From NCBI RefSeq assembly GCF_014268755.2, contig NZ_CP077093.1, positions 4,080,001-4,144,000 of the forward strand: a DNA stretch of 64,000 nt. The letters are read 5' to 3'. Of this stretch, positions 1 to 9,444 are shown one piece after another. How positions within the stretch are numbered: the stretch's first letter is position 1; the number at the start of each line of letters is the position of its first letter. This stretch comes from Pseudomonas vanderleydeniana. GTDB lineage: Bacteria > Pseudomonadota > Gammaproteobacteria > Pseudomonadales > Pseudomonadaceae. The translations under genes and the position numbers were made by a program. Below the pieces are notes generated by a model, which searched no databases, was not told where the DNA came from, and was given only the letters and a program-made list of their open reading frames with translations.

Positions 1-1882
1 TGTCGGAAGTGCCGCCATTGAATCCATCGGACTTCTCCAGCCGGTAATACAGGCGGATCCTGGATTCGAATCCACCCAGTTCCACATAGGGCGAGTAAGG
101 CACGGTGAACAACTCGCCTGGGTGCCCCGCATTAGCATGGTCCTGCTTGACCGTGATCAGGAAAGTTCCGCTGGCCGCTCCGATCTCGGTATCGCCCGAA
201 AAACCCTGAAGCAAACGCCACTCGATCGTGATTGTATCCTCAGCTTCTATATTGGCTCTATCCAGAATCCGAATGGGCACGCCATTGTAGGGTTGGTTCG
301 TGCAGTTGATCAGGTATTGTCCCGGTGCAAGTTCAATGAATCGGGTAAATTGCGGGTCCGCAAGATCGCCAATCTCGAAGATATTGACCTTCACCAATGT
401 TCTTGGCGACTCGGTTTCATTGTCATTGAGACCGTTATTGAGAGTGTAATAGACCTCATGCTCGCCATTTTTCACCGTGTCGATGACACTCCAGGGTACC
501 GTCAGTTCAAAGTGCCCGCGATCCAGGTCATCCTGGTTGATGGTATGGGCAGGCGAAAGAGCCTCTACTCCCCCCCAATACACCTGTACCTGATGGCCGA
601 GTTGGACATCGTCATACAGGGCGAAAGTGACCTTGGCATCCTCGTTGATATCCTCCTGCCCCAGTTCGTTGTCCTTACCCGTCGAGGAAATGACCAGGGG
701 CGGATCGAGGTCGTCGTTGATCGGCCCCGGACCACTGGGATCGTCCCCACCGCCAGCCGTGCTCAGATCCACCTCGACAGTAATGGGCGGCGTGTAGAAA
801 TACTCATCGGTTCCACGAACGATCTTGTAGCTGACCGGCGCCTGATAGGGCCCTGTGACCCCGCCAGACTTGAGCACTTCCCATGGCACATCGATCGATA
901 CGGGGAACGAGGGACGGTCGAGTGGCTTGAACAATGGCTTGCCATTGAAGTTGACCACAATGGTGTCCAAGCCGGGAATGGCGTTGTCGTAATGGTCGAT
1001 CTCCACCGTCACGCCAATCTGGGCATCCTTGAGGTCGATTGGGGCCAGCGGTACGCGAGGAGGCTGCAGGTTGGCGGGTTCCGGCTCGCTGATCACTTTC
1101 AGCGGATAGACCGTGGCGGGCTTGCTGTCATTGCCGGCTCGATCCCACAACTTGTAGGTCAGCAGCCGCTCACCATCCGGCTGGCTGCGGATCTTGGCGG
1201 CGTCGATGGTGAACGTATAGGGCTGGCCATCGCCGGGAAGATCCTCGACCTGAATCGGCTGGCCATCGAAATAGCTCCAGAAAAACTCGCAACGGTCGCC
1301 AGGCCAGGGATCGGCATAGGGCGGAATGGTGATTTCAACCCCACCATGGGTATCCAGGTACTCACCGGTGAGCACATGACCTATTTCCGGGGGCAGCTCG
1401 GCGGCGTCGGGCGTGCCCAGGGCGTTGGGATCATACAGGTCCACCGTGAATTCGACCGGCGTCGCAGTCCCGTATTGCTGCGTGAAAGTGACTACATGGT
1501 AGTGCACTTTCTTGAGGCCATCCCCTCCCAGACGGTTTTTCGGAATATTGAGCTTGAGGGGAAACTGGCCCGCCAACGGCCGGTTGATCTTGATCACCGG
1601 CTCCAGAGCAACGTTTTGAAAGTAGAGGGTCAGTGTGTCCTGCCCTGGAAGTTCATTGGTGTACCATTGGTCGATCTCGAACTGGAAACCATTGGCATTC
1701 AACTCCGCCTTGCTCAAAAGCCCTTTCTGACCATTCGGAATATCGGGCATAAGATTGCTCGGCCGCAGCGGGTCGATCTCCACTTCCACCGGCGCTCGTA
1801 TGGCCGAAGTGTTTCTGCTCGTCAGGTACTGCGTTCTCTGGCGCTCTGCCTCCAGATGTTTCTTGCTGGTTCGCATGTTCAT
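1..1882 (-). CDS. Large Ig-like repeat protein, partial (C-terminus beyond window)
   Basis: An open frame of about 627 codons runs off the left edge. It is rich in beta-strand-like segments of the kind Y-x-L-x-D-x-x-G-N (near residue 245) and VYWGG (near residue 410), which mark Ig-like modules. It is a paralogue of the gene at 2235-4226 along its whole length. By comparison with that protein only some 20-25 residues should be missing. I see no signal peptide, membrane segment or catalytic motif. The start is uncertain: in-frame ATGs lie at 1891, 1882 and 1876, and a GGAG best fits 1876. Base composition looks less GC-rich than the later genes. A LuxR-box-like palindrome lies upstream. Function is unknown; a structural or adhesive role is only inference. 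Confidence 0.8.
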   Translation of the reverse strand, partial: MNMRTSKKHLEAERQRTQYLTSRNTSAIRAPVEVEIDPLRPSNLMPDIPNGQKGLLSKAELNANGFQFEIDQWYTNELPGQDTLTLYFQNVALEPVIKINRPLAGQFPLKLNIPKNRLGGDGLKKVHYHVVTFTQQYGTATPVEFTVDLYDPNALGTPDAAELPPEIGHVLTGEYLDTHGGVEITIPPYADPWPGDRCEFFWSYFDGQPIQVEDLPGDGQPYTFTIDAAKIRSQPDGERLLTYKLWDRAGNDSKPATVYPLKVISEPEPANLQPPRVPLAPIDLKDAQIGVTVEIDHYDNAIPGLDTIVVNFNGKPLFKPLDRPSFPVSIDVPWEVLKSGGVTGPYQAPVSYKIVRGTDEYFYTPPITVEVDLSTAGGGDDPSGPGPINDDLDPPLVISSTGKDNELGQEDINEDAKVTFALYDDVQLGHQVQVYWGGVEALSPAHTINQDDLDRGHFELTVPWSVIDTVKNGEHEVYYTLNNGLNDNETESPRTLVKVNIFEIGDLADPQFTRFIELAPGQYLINCTNQPYNGVPIRILDRANIEAEDTITIEWRLLQGFSGDTEIGAASGTFLITVKQDHANAGHPGELFTVPYSPYVELGGFESRIRLYYRLEKSDGFNGGTSD

Positions 1883-2024
1883 CCACTCCATCAATGTCAC
1901 GGCGGGTCGCCCGGCCATCCAGGCGCCCTGTTCGCGCCTTCACCACCGGACGCCCCTTCGGGCAATGCCGCCGTACATCGATCAAGGTGAACCTATTAAA
2001 TCGGGAAACCGGCTCGCGCACATC

Positions 2025-2040
2025 CTGTCAGTTTTGACAG
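2025..2040 (-). promoter_or_regulatory. LuxR-box-like palindrome before the first Ig-like gene
   Basis: CTGTCAGTTTTGACAG has the CT-N12-AG form of las/rhl-type lux boxes. A minus-strand -10-like TTTAAT is centred about 35 bp downstream (1995-2000), which would place the box near -42 of the start point. The start codon is about 143 bp away. The regulator is not in the window. Confidence 0.6.
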
Positions 2041-2166
2041 GTGCGCAAACCGCAAAACTGTGCATCGCGGCAAAAGCGGGTCAAAAATGCCTTTTAAAAA
2101 GACCCGGGCATCAGGGTGCGATCCGGCTATTTCGAAACAGACTATCAACGGTTCTCAGCGGGTCGC

Positions 2167-2202
2167 CCCGCGTGGTAAAGCACTACCCGGCCACCACGCG
2201 GG
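2167..2202 (-). terminator. Inverted repeat downstream of the 663-aa Ig-like gene
   Basis: CCCGCGTGGT at 2167-2176 pairs perfectly with ACCACGCGGG at 2193-2202. It begins about 30 bp after the stop at 2235. There is no U-tract, so a role as terminator is only possible. Confidence 0.25.
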
Positions 2203-2234
2203 AACACTTCATCGCTGCTGTCGAACCAGGCGGG

Positions 2235-4226
2235 CTAGACGCCCAGGCACCGTTCGCCCGAGGGCCGGATCAGCGAAACGGCAATCATCTTTTTCTTCGA
2301 GTCGCCATAACTGCCGTCCTGCTTGCTCAGGGAGTATTGCAATACCGCCGAGCCGTTGCGTGGCGTCACCAGCCCCGGCAAGGTGATGAGTGGATTGAAC
2401 GGCAGGACGGTGATGTCGACACCGTCGCGGGCCTCCTCCGGGCTCAGTATCCGCGGGAAGCTTTCTTCCGAGCCCGGGATGGGCGCCCCTGCCCCGTTGG
2501 TGGTGCTGTAGCCTTTCCAGTAGAGGGTGACGGTGTCGCCAGGAGCAAAACGCGGGTCCGCAGGCACGTGTACCCGAATGCCTTCCCAGGGGCGCGGCAC
2601 CGTCTCGCAATTGATGGTGTTCCTGGCGTCGGCATCGACCACCACCGGCGCCAGCAGGTCCTCGATCCGGGTAATGGCCACCTTCACCAGCGTATCGCGG
2701 CTGCGCTGTCGGTTGACGCCATTGTCGGTCCAGTAATAGACCGGCAACCGCGGATGGCTGCCCACGCCCTCGACCACCGGCCAGGGTACGAACAGCTCGA
2801 GCAACTGGCCGGCGACATCACCTTGCTGGACCGTATAGGTACGGGCCAGCTCCGCGTCACTGCCCCACATCAGCTCCAGCCTTTCCCCCGGCTTGGGATT
2901 GTCGAACAGCGTCACCTCCACCTTCAGGTGTCGGTTGCTGTCGGCCGAGGTGACGATGTTGTCACCCGTCACGCCCTTGACCGTCACCGGGTCGAGGAAC
3001 CGGTTGATCGGGTCCGGCCCTTCGGGCGCGGGGCCGGCCACCGTCAGGTCGACCAGGAAGAATGATGAATCGGAGGGTTTGGGTTGCTGTGTCCCCCTCT
3101 GATACAAGTAATGGATGCGCGTGGGGACCGGCGCATCGAAGCCCCCCGAGGACACCACGGTCCAGCTGAGATCACGGGGTATCGGCCAGGTATTCACATC
3201 CGCGAGCTGGAACGAAGGCAATGCCTGGGCGTTCCAGTAAGGCATCACCCAATCGCCTGCCGACGCGCCGTCGATGAACGGAATCTTCATCTTCAGCGGC
3301 AAGCGGGCATCAGCCAGGTCGATCAGGCCATCGAGCGCCTCCTCGATCCAGGGTTTTTCCAGGTCGCCGGGAGCCGCCACGGTCAGGACCTCGATCGGCG
3401 TCGGTGCCGAGAACCCGCCGCCGTTGCCGGCACGGTCCTTCAGGCGATAGCCGGCGTAACGCCGACCGGGGCCGCTGGCACGAATGACCGCCTCGGGGAT
3501 CGTCGCCTCGATCGGTGCATTCTCATCCACCCAGTGTGCGTAAGTGATTTGCAGGGTGTGTGCCTCATCCTCATCGTCATCACTGCTCGATAGCCGTGGC
3601 GTCTTCGACCAGTAGAAGATGACCGTGTCCTCGATATGCAGGTCCGACCAGCGAGGGACGACCACTGGAGCGCCGCCATGATCGGTCAGGTACTCGTCGC
3701 TCAGTCCATCGGCCTCCACCTCATCCTCGAAACGCAGCCTCAGTCCGGCATTGCCCTGGTTGGGTGCGGTCTGGTCGATGTTCACGAACGTCGGACTCGA
3801 TTCATCCGAACCGATCAGCGGGTTGCTCACCTCATAGCGGATCACTCGAAAACCGGGGTTGGTCATGTAATGGGCAGGGATGAAACAGAAATAGGGAAAC
3901 AGCGTATTGGGATCGTAGGGCCCCACGATCTCATGATGGGGCACCACCGTTTCCGCGCCCCACTTCAGATCGATCCTTGTGGTGACTGACTGATTATGGA
4001 AGGGGTCAGTCCAGGGCCGTTCTATTCTGACGACCAACGGTTGCAGTTGCTGGCTCAAAGGGATGGTGTAGGCGGTTTCATCGGGCAACAGGGGCAAGCC
4101 GCCAGGCACCGTCGGAGAGTCCAGTTCCAGGATCCCGGACTTGGCCCTCTGGGCATCTGGCATGTCTGCCTGGGCTGCCAGCGTTGAGGCTTTTGATGTG
4201 CCTTTCTTGGACTTGGGTTTCGACAT
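2235..4226 (-). CDS. Large Ig-like repeat protein, 663 aa
   Basis: The protein starts with a Lys/Ser-rich stretch (MSKPKSKKGTSKAS) and has no hydrophobic signal sequence. It carries Ig-like modules with the landmark D-R-A-G-N near residue 264 and LYWKG near residue 590, and an acidic run (SSSDDDEDED-like) near residue 220. It aligns with the partial gene at 1-1882 throughout, including a shared VPWxVV...VYY...NG block and a shared INC motif near the C-terminus. The two are tandem paralogues. The start at 4226 is supported by GAGGA 8 nt upstream. A LuxR-box-like palindrome with a well-placed -10 lies 110 bp upstream. Function unknown. Confidence 0.85.
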   Translation of the reverse strand: MSKPKSKKGTSKASTLAAQADMPDAQRAKSGILELDSPTVPGGLPLLPDETAYTIPLSQQLQPLVVRIERPWTDPFHNQSVTTRIDLKWGAETVVPHHEIVGPYDPNTLFPYFCFIPAHYMTNPGFRVIRYEVSNPLIGSDESSPTFVNIDQTAPNQGNAGLRLRFEDEVEADGLSDEYLTDHGGAPVVVPRWSDLHIEDTVIFYWSKTPRLSSSDDDEDEAHTLQITYAHWVDENAPIEATIPEAVIRASGPGRRYAGYRLKDRAGNGGGFSAPTPIEVLTVAAPGDLEKPWIEEALDGLIDLADARLPLKMKIPFIDGASAGDWVMPYWNAQALPSFQLADVNTWPIPRDLSWTVVSSGGFDAPVPTRIHYLYQRGTQQPKPSDSSFFLVDLTVAGPAPEGPDPINRFLDPVTVKGVTGDNIVTSADSNRHLKVEVTLFDNPKPGERLELMWGSDAELARTYTVQQGDVAGQLLELFVPWPVVEGVGSHPRLPVYYWTDNGVNRQRSRDTLVKVAITRIEDLLAPVVVDADARNTINCETVPRPWEGIRVHVPADPRFAPGDTVTLYWKGYSTTNGAGAPIPGSEESFPRILSPEEARDGVDITVLPFNPLITLPGLVTPRNGSAVLQYSLSKQDGSYGDSKKKMIAVSLIRPSGERCLGV

Positions 4227-4335
4227 TTTTCATTCCTCGGCGAGTGGTCGACGGGCGCTCGCCGACTGCACCTGGGCCAAGGGCCCGGCAGCAAGACCGT
4301 GGGAACATTTAAGGAGCAAAGCCCTGGGCTGGATA

Positions 4336-4351
4336 CTGTCAGAAATGACAG
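4336..4351 (-). promoter_or_regulatory. LuxR-box-like palindrome for the leftward 663-aa gene
   Basis: CTGTCAGAAATGACAG is a perfect 6-bp inverted repeat around 4 bp. Its flanks (A before, GT after) extend the match to a lux box. A minus-strand -10-like TTAAAT at 4307-4312 is centred exactly 34 bp from the box centre, the same spacing as the two plus-strand copies at 4449 and 8328. Confidence 0.65.
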
Positions 4352-4448
4352 GTCGGGCTGCCTTACGTCCGAAAGAAAGCACCCTGCCCTCCACTTCAAC
4401 ACCGGCCAATGGCGACCTCGCACCCTGACAGTCAACCGCCCGTCGCCA

Positions 4449-4464
4449 CTGTCATTTCTGACAG
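4449..4464 (+). promoter_or_regulatory. LuxR-box-like palindrome for the 1179-aa gene
   Basis: CTGTCATTTCTGACAG is followed by a -10-like TTCAAT at 4488-4493, centred 34 bp downstream. The predicted start point near 4500 puts the box around -43. It sits back to back with the leftward box at 4336. The 333-bp divergent region between the two start codons holds nothing else I recognise. Confidence 0.65.
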
Positions 4465-4559
4465 GTTCTTTCTGCGGGTCATCGCAGTTCAATGTTCCCC
4501 ACGACTCGCTTCACGGGCTGTCGGGTCGAACTCCCTCTGCGATGACACAGGACATCGAC

Positions 4560-7500
4560 ATGAACGATCTCGCTCCAGACCTGCCCCTGCCCGACAGCGC
4601 CCCGACGCCCGATAGCATCAGCCAGCCACGCGCCTTCGACCTGTCACAACCCGAACCCCGCGAACGCCGCCCTTTCAGCGACCTGACGCTATTCATTCCC
4701 GGCATGACCACGCCGGTGCAGGGCTTCGACGGCGGCATCAACCTGGCGGCCCTCGACAACCACCGCGAGAAGGGCCTGTTGTGTCTGCTGGACCCGTACC
4801 AGGAGATGAACGAACTCGATTTCATCGAGCTGTTCTGTCGTGACACGCTGGTTCCTGTCGGTACCCATACGGTCTCCTGGACGGAAGCGGAAAAAGGTCT
4901 GCAGATCCCGTTCTACATCCCGCGCACACGGCTGCCCGATGGCTCGGTCGAGCCGGTGTTCTTCAAGGTCACCCGCGTCACCGGCGGCAATCCGGAAGAA
5001 ACACGCAGGTTCAAGCTCAAGGTCGACACCGTTCGCCCCGGCGGCCGCAACCCCGTCGCCAGCACCTTCCAGAACGAAAACCTCGCCAAACCCATTTTCC
5101 CTCGGGACCTGATCGACTTCGGCGTTGGCGAGGGCGATATCGGCACGCCGGTTCCGGTCACCATCGACTTCTATCCGGTCGAAGACCTACCCGCCAACAC
5201 TCACCGGGCCCCACGCGATCGTATCCGCCTGAGCATCGGCGGCGTCATCATCGAACACCGCGTCACCGATGGCGAGGGAGCGCCCAACAATCGCGACCCG
5301 ATCGATGTGATGGTCAACACCGGCGACTGGAAGAAAGTCGGCAGCGGCTCCCACGTCTGCGAATACGAGGTGATCGACGAGGTTGGCAACTACTCCGATG
5401 GCTGGTCGCCGGCACAGATTCTCGAGGTGCGACTCGATGATGGGGCTGAACCTCTGCTACCTGAAGCCTATGTCGAGGAGTCGAACGAAGACGACATACT
5501 TGATGCCGACAAGCTTGACGGCAAGGAGGCCACCATTGTCATCGCGGTCACCCGCGAGGACTACGTGCAGGGCGATATCCTGCGCGTCAAGGTCGCAGGG
5601 CGCACGACAGACAACATCACGGTGATCCGCTCTTATGAACAACCGGTCACCATTATTGGGCGTGCAGCCAAAGTGCCCTGGCCTTTCATCGATATCCAGC
5701 CACTGATCAATGGCCGGGCCGAGATCAGCTATGAGCGTATCCGCGCCGGCATGCCGAACCGCCGCTCCCGCAGCGTGCTCGTCGGTGTGATCGGCACGCC
5801 TGTCAGCCCTGGTCTACCGGCCCCTGTCGTGCACGATGCCCCAGGTAACATCCTGCCGCCCGACGTTCAATACCTGACCGTCGACGTACTGCCCTACCTG
5901 GGCCAGGATCATGATGACCGGGTCGTGCTGATCCTGGAGGGCACTCGTGCCAACGGCAGCAGCTACTACCGGGAACTGACTGACAGGGCCGGCAGTGACG
6001 ACCAGAAAGTGACCTTTCGCCTACTCAACGGTCCGGGTGGCGAGATCGCCGAACTCGAAGGTGGCACACTGCGGCTCTACTACCAGGTCACCAACACCGA
6101 AGGCACACGCACCTCCGACGATATCGATCTCGACGTCGGCGATCCGGTCGCCAGCCTGCCGGAGCCCTTCCTGGAAGAGGCGCCACCCCCCGACTACGTC
6201 TTCGATCCGGCGCTCTCGCCGTTCGATCTCAAGGTGCTCGTCAGAAAGCATCCCGACATCCAGGCCAATGACACCGTCACCGTGCACTTTGAAGGCACCG
6301 CACCCGGCGGAAGCTTTACCCCAGCTCCCATCAAGGTTATTGGCGGCTGGATCGGTGTGGACCTGCCGTACACCATCCCGCGCCAGTACGTCATTGCCAA
6401 CCTGGATCGCTCGGCCAGCGTCTATTACACCGTCGAACGCGAGAACAGCCGCCGGCGTCTGTCCCACGCCGTGCCACTGCGGGTCGGCAGCGCCCTGGAT
6501 CTGCCAGTGGCCTACATCTACCAGAGCACCGTCACCGGGCCGGACACTGCGACGATCAATCCCATGCAAGTCGTCAATCCACCCGTGGTCAGCATCCGGG
6601 TGAAATACGATGGCATGCAGGCCAGCGACGATATCAAGCTGTACTGGATTGGCAGGCCGGGACTGGGTACACCGGAGATTCCCGCCAAACCCGGCGCGGC
6701 CAGCGCAGACGAAGTGGATTTCACGCTGAGTGACAACCGCGCTGTCGCCGCCAACCTGGGCCACTCGCTCACGGTGTACTACGAGGTGACACGTGGGGGC
6801 AAGACAACCAAGTCTGCCGAGCTCACGGTCAAGGTGATGAACTTCGAGGAAATCCCTGGCGGCAATCCGCTCAAGGGATTGGTCAGTGTCCCTGAAGCGA
6901 CGAATGGTGTCATCGACACCGCGCGTGCCCATCGTGTCCACATCAAGGCCTGGCCCTTCAAGCGCGCAGGACAGGCGTTGTGGATCTACCTCAGAGGCAC
7001 GATTGATCTCACCCTGCGCAATGGAACCCCTGTCAGCGGCGACGAACTCAACAGAGAAATCGAACACAGCATACCCAGCGACTACCTGGGCAGTCTGGCC
7101 GACAGGAGCTCGCTGAGCGTCCAGGTGCTGGTATCACTGGATGGCAGCAACTCTCTTGACACCGCCACCCCTTTTGAAGAACCGAGCTACACCGTCAGCC
7201 GTGCGGCCGGGATCATCGCTCATATTGACGTTGGCGGTTCCCCCATGAATGTGGTCCTGCGTCCGGATGGGCTGCGGGCTTATGTCAGTAACTACTCATC
7301 CGATTCGGTGTCAGTGATCGACACGACAACCAACAGAGTCATCCAGACGATCACGGGGTTAAACAAGCCTTGGGGACTGGCTATTCACCCCAGTGGGTCA
7401 CCTCTGTATGTCAGTAATTTCGGCACGGTAGGCAGTCCAAGCTCGGTCACTGTGATCGACACGAGTACCCACTCGATTATCAGCAACATTAATGGCCCCA

Positions 7501-8099
7501 TCTCTCCACAAGGGCTGGCCCTGAATCTGGACGGTTCCACGCTGTACGTAGCCGCTTCAGGTTTCATTTATGCCTACCGATCCACCTCTCCGTACACAAG
7601 GCTCGCAAGCATAGCCATCAACCATGTGGTCGGCCTCGCTCTGAGCAATACTGGCGCACGGTTATATGCCATCAGCAACAATACTCCCGGCGCCATGTAC
7701 CTCATTGATACCCAGACCCATACATCGGTTGCCTGGTACAGGGTAATGGCAAGCAACGCTTACAGTATTGCCTGCGACCCACACCATCCTCGCGTCTATG
7801 TATCCAATCGAACGGGCAGCACGATCTCGATTGTCAACACCAATGACTACTCGGATGTAAAACCGCTGCAACTCGATAGTCCCCCGTATACGGCTGCCTT
7901 CCACCCGACCCAGAAGAAGGCATACGTTGCTCTGTGGTCGCCCTCCAACTCTCTCTGTGTCATCGACACCCAAAGCGAGCAGGTACTGAGCAACATCTCC
8001 GGTCTCAACAACCCGATGGGTGTCGCCATCAATGCCGATGGCAGCAGGGCCTATGTGACCAACAACAACAGCCACAGCGTATCGGTCGTAGCGCTCTGA
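4560..8099 (+). CDS. Ig-like scaffold protein with C-terminal YVTN beta-propeller, 1179 aa
   Basis: Residues 1 to about 880 are a string of Ig-like modules. Landmarks are ERRPFSDL near residue 37, YEVIDEVGN near 268, and repeated YW-G and VYYxV strands. Residues 883-1179 form a seven-bladed-type propeller of YVTN repeats (AHIDVGGSPMNVVLRPDG, AYVSNYSSDSVSVIDT). The scaffold is paralogous to the 9445-13500 product, which has a different C-terminus. The propeller is paralogous to the whole 8440-9384 product. Both propellers end in VVAL. The start at 4560 is chosen because AGGA lies 7 nt upstream and the leader matches those of the next two genes; an in-frame ATG at 4542 is the alternative. There is no signal peptide. 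YVTN propellers usually bind ligands or partners; the role here is unknown. Confidence 0.85.
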   Translation: MNDLAPDLPLPDSAPTPDSISQPRAFDLSQPEPRERRPFSDLTLFIPGMTTPVQGFDGGINLAALDNHREKGLLCLLDPYQEMNELDFIELFCRDTLVPVGTHTVSWTEAEKGLQIPFYIPRTRLPDGSVEPVFFKVTRVTGGNPEETRRFKLKVDTVRPGGRNPVASTFQNENLAKPIFPRDLIDFGVGEGDIGTPVPVTIDFYPVEDLPANTHRAPRDRIRLSIGGVIIEHRVTDGEGAPNNRDPIDVMVNTGDWKKVGSGSHVCEYEVIDEVGNYSDGWSPAQILEVRLDDGAEPLLPEAYVEESNEDDILDADKLDGKEATIVIAVTREDYVQGDILRVKVAGRTTDNITVIRSYEQPVTIIGRAAKVPWPFIDIQPLINGRAEISYERIRAGMPNRRSRSVLVGVIGTPVSPGLPAPVVHDAPGNILPPDVQYLTVDVLPYLGQDHDDRVVLILEGTRANGSSYYRELTDRAGSDDQKVTFRLLNGPGGEIAELEGGTLRLYYQVTNTEGTRTSDDIDLDVGDPVASLPEPFLEEAPPPDYVFDPALSPFDLKVLVRKHPDIQANDTVTVHFEGTAPGGSFTPAPIKVIGGWIGVDLPYTIPRQYVIANLDRSASVYYTVERENSRRRLSHAVPLRVGSALDLPVAYIYQSTVTGPDTATINPMQVVNPPVVSIRVKYDGMQASDDIKLYWIGRPGLGTPEIPAKPGAASADEVDFTLSDNRAVAANLGHSLTVYYEVTRGGKTTKSAELTVKVMNFEEIPGGNPLKGLVSVPEATNGVIDTARAHRVHIKAWPFKRAGQALWIYLRGTIDLTLRNGTPVSGDELNREIEHSIPSDYLGSLADRSSLSVQVLVSLDGSNSLDTATPFEEPSYTVSRAAGIIAHIDVGGSPMNVVLRPDGLRAYVSNYSSDSVSVIDTTTNRVIQTITGLNKPWGLAIHPSGSPLYVSNFGTVGSPSSVTVIDTSTHSIISNINGPISPQGLALNLDGSTLYVAASGFIYAYRSTSPYTRLASIAINHVVGLALSNTGARLYAISNNTPGAMYLIDTQTHTSVAWYRVMASNAYSIACDPHHPRVYVSNRTGSTISIVNTNDYSDVKPLQLDSPPYTAAFHPTQKKAYVALWSPSNSLCVIDTQSEQVLSNISGLNNPMGVAINADGSRAYVTNNNSHSVSVVAL

Positions 8100-8439
8100 G
8101 CGAGATTTGACAGGCCCATGCTCCAATACTCGATGCCAGTCAGCCTGACAGACCGGTATCGAGTACCTCCAAACCTTGCCCTGGCAACTTAAAGGTCGAC
8201 GGTAGTCATCCTTGGCCCTCTTCGAGGCCTTCCACCCCCGACCGCCCCGAAAGCCCTCCTCGACATGGCTTTGAAAACCGCGAGCCGTCGAGCGCCCACG
8301 GTCCTGCCCTTATACCACTCGTCGCCACTGTCATTTCTGACAGGTTCTTTCTTCCGGCGTGCGCAGTTCAATAGCCCTCACGGCTTGCCTAAGGGGTTGT
8401 CGGGTCGGTTTCCGGTTTGCGATCACACAGGATCTCGAC
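8100..8439. other. Intergenic region, duplicated promoter block
   Basis: No gene seen. From about 8321 to the start codon the sequence is a diverged copy of 4442-4559 (same palindrome, same -10 spacing, same ribosome-binding leader). TGACAG half-sites occur just after the preceding stop, at 8108-8113 and 8146-8151. Confidence 0.55.
8328..8343 (+). promoter_or_regulatory. LuxR-box-like palindrome for the lone beta-propeller gene
   Basis: This 16-bp palindrome is identical to the copy at 4449-4464. A -10-like TTCAAT at 8367-8372 is again centred 34 bp downstream. It probably drives both the propeller gene and the next gene, since the 60-bp gap at 9385-9444 has no box of its own. Confidence 0.65.
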
Positions 8440-9384
8440 ATGAACACCCTGCCGCCAGTCCCTACCGATCAGAATCACGTCCCCGACCGCGCCATCAAGA
8501 TCATTGCCCACATCGAGGTCGGCGCCAATCCTGTCGGTGTGGTCCTGCACCCCAATGGACAGCTGGCCTATGTCGCCAATGCAGGGGCCAACTCGGTTTC
8601 CGTGATCGACACGACAACCCAACAGGTCACCCGGACGATTACCGGCCTCCGTCACCCCTGGTACCTGGCGATCCACCCCGATGGATCGCACCTCTATGTC
8701 GGCAGCAACGGCCCTGGCGGCAGCTCGGAGGCGGTCTCGATCGTCGACCTGAATGATCATTCGCTGGTCGGCACCCTCGCCGATAACCAGCGCCCCCATG
8801 GCCTGGCTACCAACCTGGAAGGCTCCATTCTCTACGTGGCCTGCCAGCGCCCGGGCTTCGTGGGGGCCTACAGCACCACCGCGCCGTACCCGCAACTGGC
8901 CACCATCGAAATGGATGCGGCGGTCAACCTGGCCCTCAGTCACGACGGCACACGACTCTATGCGATCGATAACCTCAACCCCGGCCACCTGGTGGTCATC
9001 GACACGGCCAGCCATCAAGCGATCAGTCGGCACGGCATGGCAGAGCAGGCCGAGGACCTGGCCTGTGACCCGCATCGCCCCCGCGTGTACCTCTCCAACC
9101 AGACCGGTCATACGGTCTCGATCGTCGATACCCGCGACTACTCGCACAGCAGGACCCTGAACGTCGAGGCGTCCCCCCACGCGATCGCCTTCAATCCTGT
9201 CCGCGACGAGGCTTACGTCGCGCTGTACAACAACCGGCTGGCCGTCATCGACACCCGGCACGAGCAGGTCTCGGCCACTGCCCCCGGCTTCAGCGACCCG
9301 CGAGGCCTTGCCGTCACCGCGGACGGCAGCAGGGCCTACGTGAGCAACTACAACGGTCGCCACCTGTGGGTGGTTGCACTCTAA
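8440..9384 (+). CDS. Stand-alone YVTN-type beta-propeller protein, 314 aa
   Basis: After about 18 N-terminal residues the entire protein is a propeller built of YVTN-like repeats (AYVANAGANSVSVIDTTT, LYVGSNG, VYLSNQTGHTVSIVDT, AYVSNYNG). It matches the C-terminal propeller of the 1179-aa protein blade for blade, without any Ig-like scaffold. No signal peptide is visible, which is unusual because many YVTN proteins are periplasmic or extracellular. The start is set by AGGA 7 nt before ATG within a leader shared with the flanking paralogues. It is probably co-transcribed with the next gene. It may have arisen by duplication of promoter plus propeller with loss of the scaffold. Confidence 0.85.
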   Translation: MNTLPPVPTDQNHVPDRAIKIIAHIEVGANPVGVVLHPNGQLAYVANAGANSVSVIDTTTQQVTRTITGLRHPWYLAIHPDGSHLYVGSNGPGGSSEAVSIVDLNDHSLVGTLADNQRPHGLATNLEGSILYVACQRPGFVGAYSTTAPYPQLATIEMDAAVNLALSHDGTRLYAIDNLNPGHLVVIDTASHQAISRHGMAEQAEDLACDPHRPRVYLSNQTGHTVSIVDTRDYSHSRTLNVEASPHAIAFNPVRDEAYVALYNNRLAVIDTRHEQVSATAPGFSDPRGLAVTADGSRAYVSNYNGRHLWVVAL

Positions 9385-9444
9385 GACAAATGCGACACGA
9401 CTCATCGAGCCGATTCCCAGCTTGCGATCACACAGGATCTCGCC

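Larger units (their letters stand above)
1883..2234. other. Intergenic region with operator and hairpin
   Basis: No convincing gene lies in this stretch between two same-direction minus-strand genes. It holds the palindrome at 2025-2040, a minus-strand -10-like TTTAAT at 1995-2000, and a 10-bp inverted repeat at 2167-2202. Confidence 0.6.

Noticed and set aside
122..1990. Long open frame on the plus strand opposite the first Ig-like gene
   Set aside because: The minus-strand frame is open over the same stretch, is homologous to the next gene and has a promoter; the plus-strand product has no family features.
4449..4464. Pho box reading of the CTGTCAT-containing palindrome
   Set aside because: A Pho box needs two direct CTGTCAT repeats 4 bp apart; the second half here is inverted, not direct.
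8100..8160. Further LuxR-box-like site just after the 1179-aa gene
   Set aside because: Only TGACAG half-sites and an imperfect repeat with a 3-bp spacer occur; there is no gene start at a suitable distance.
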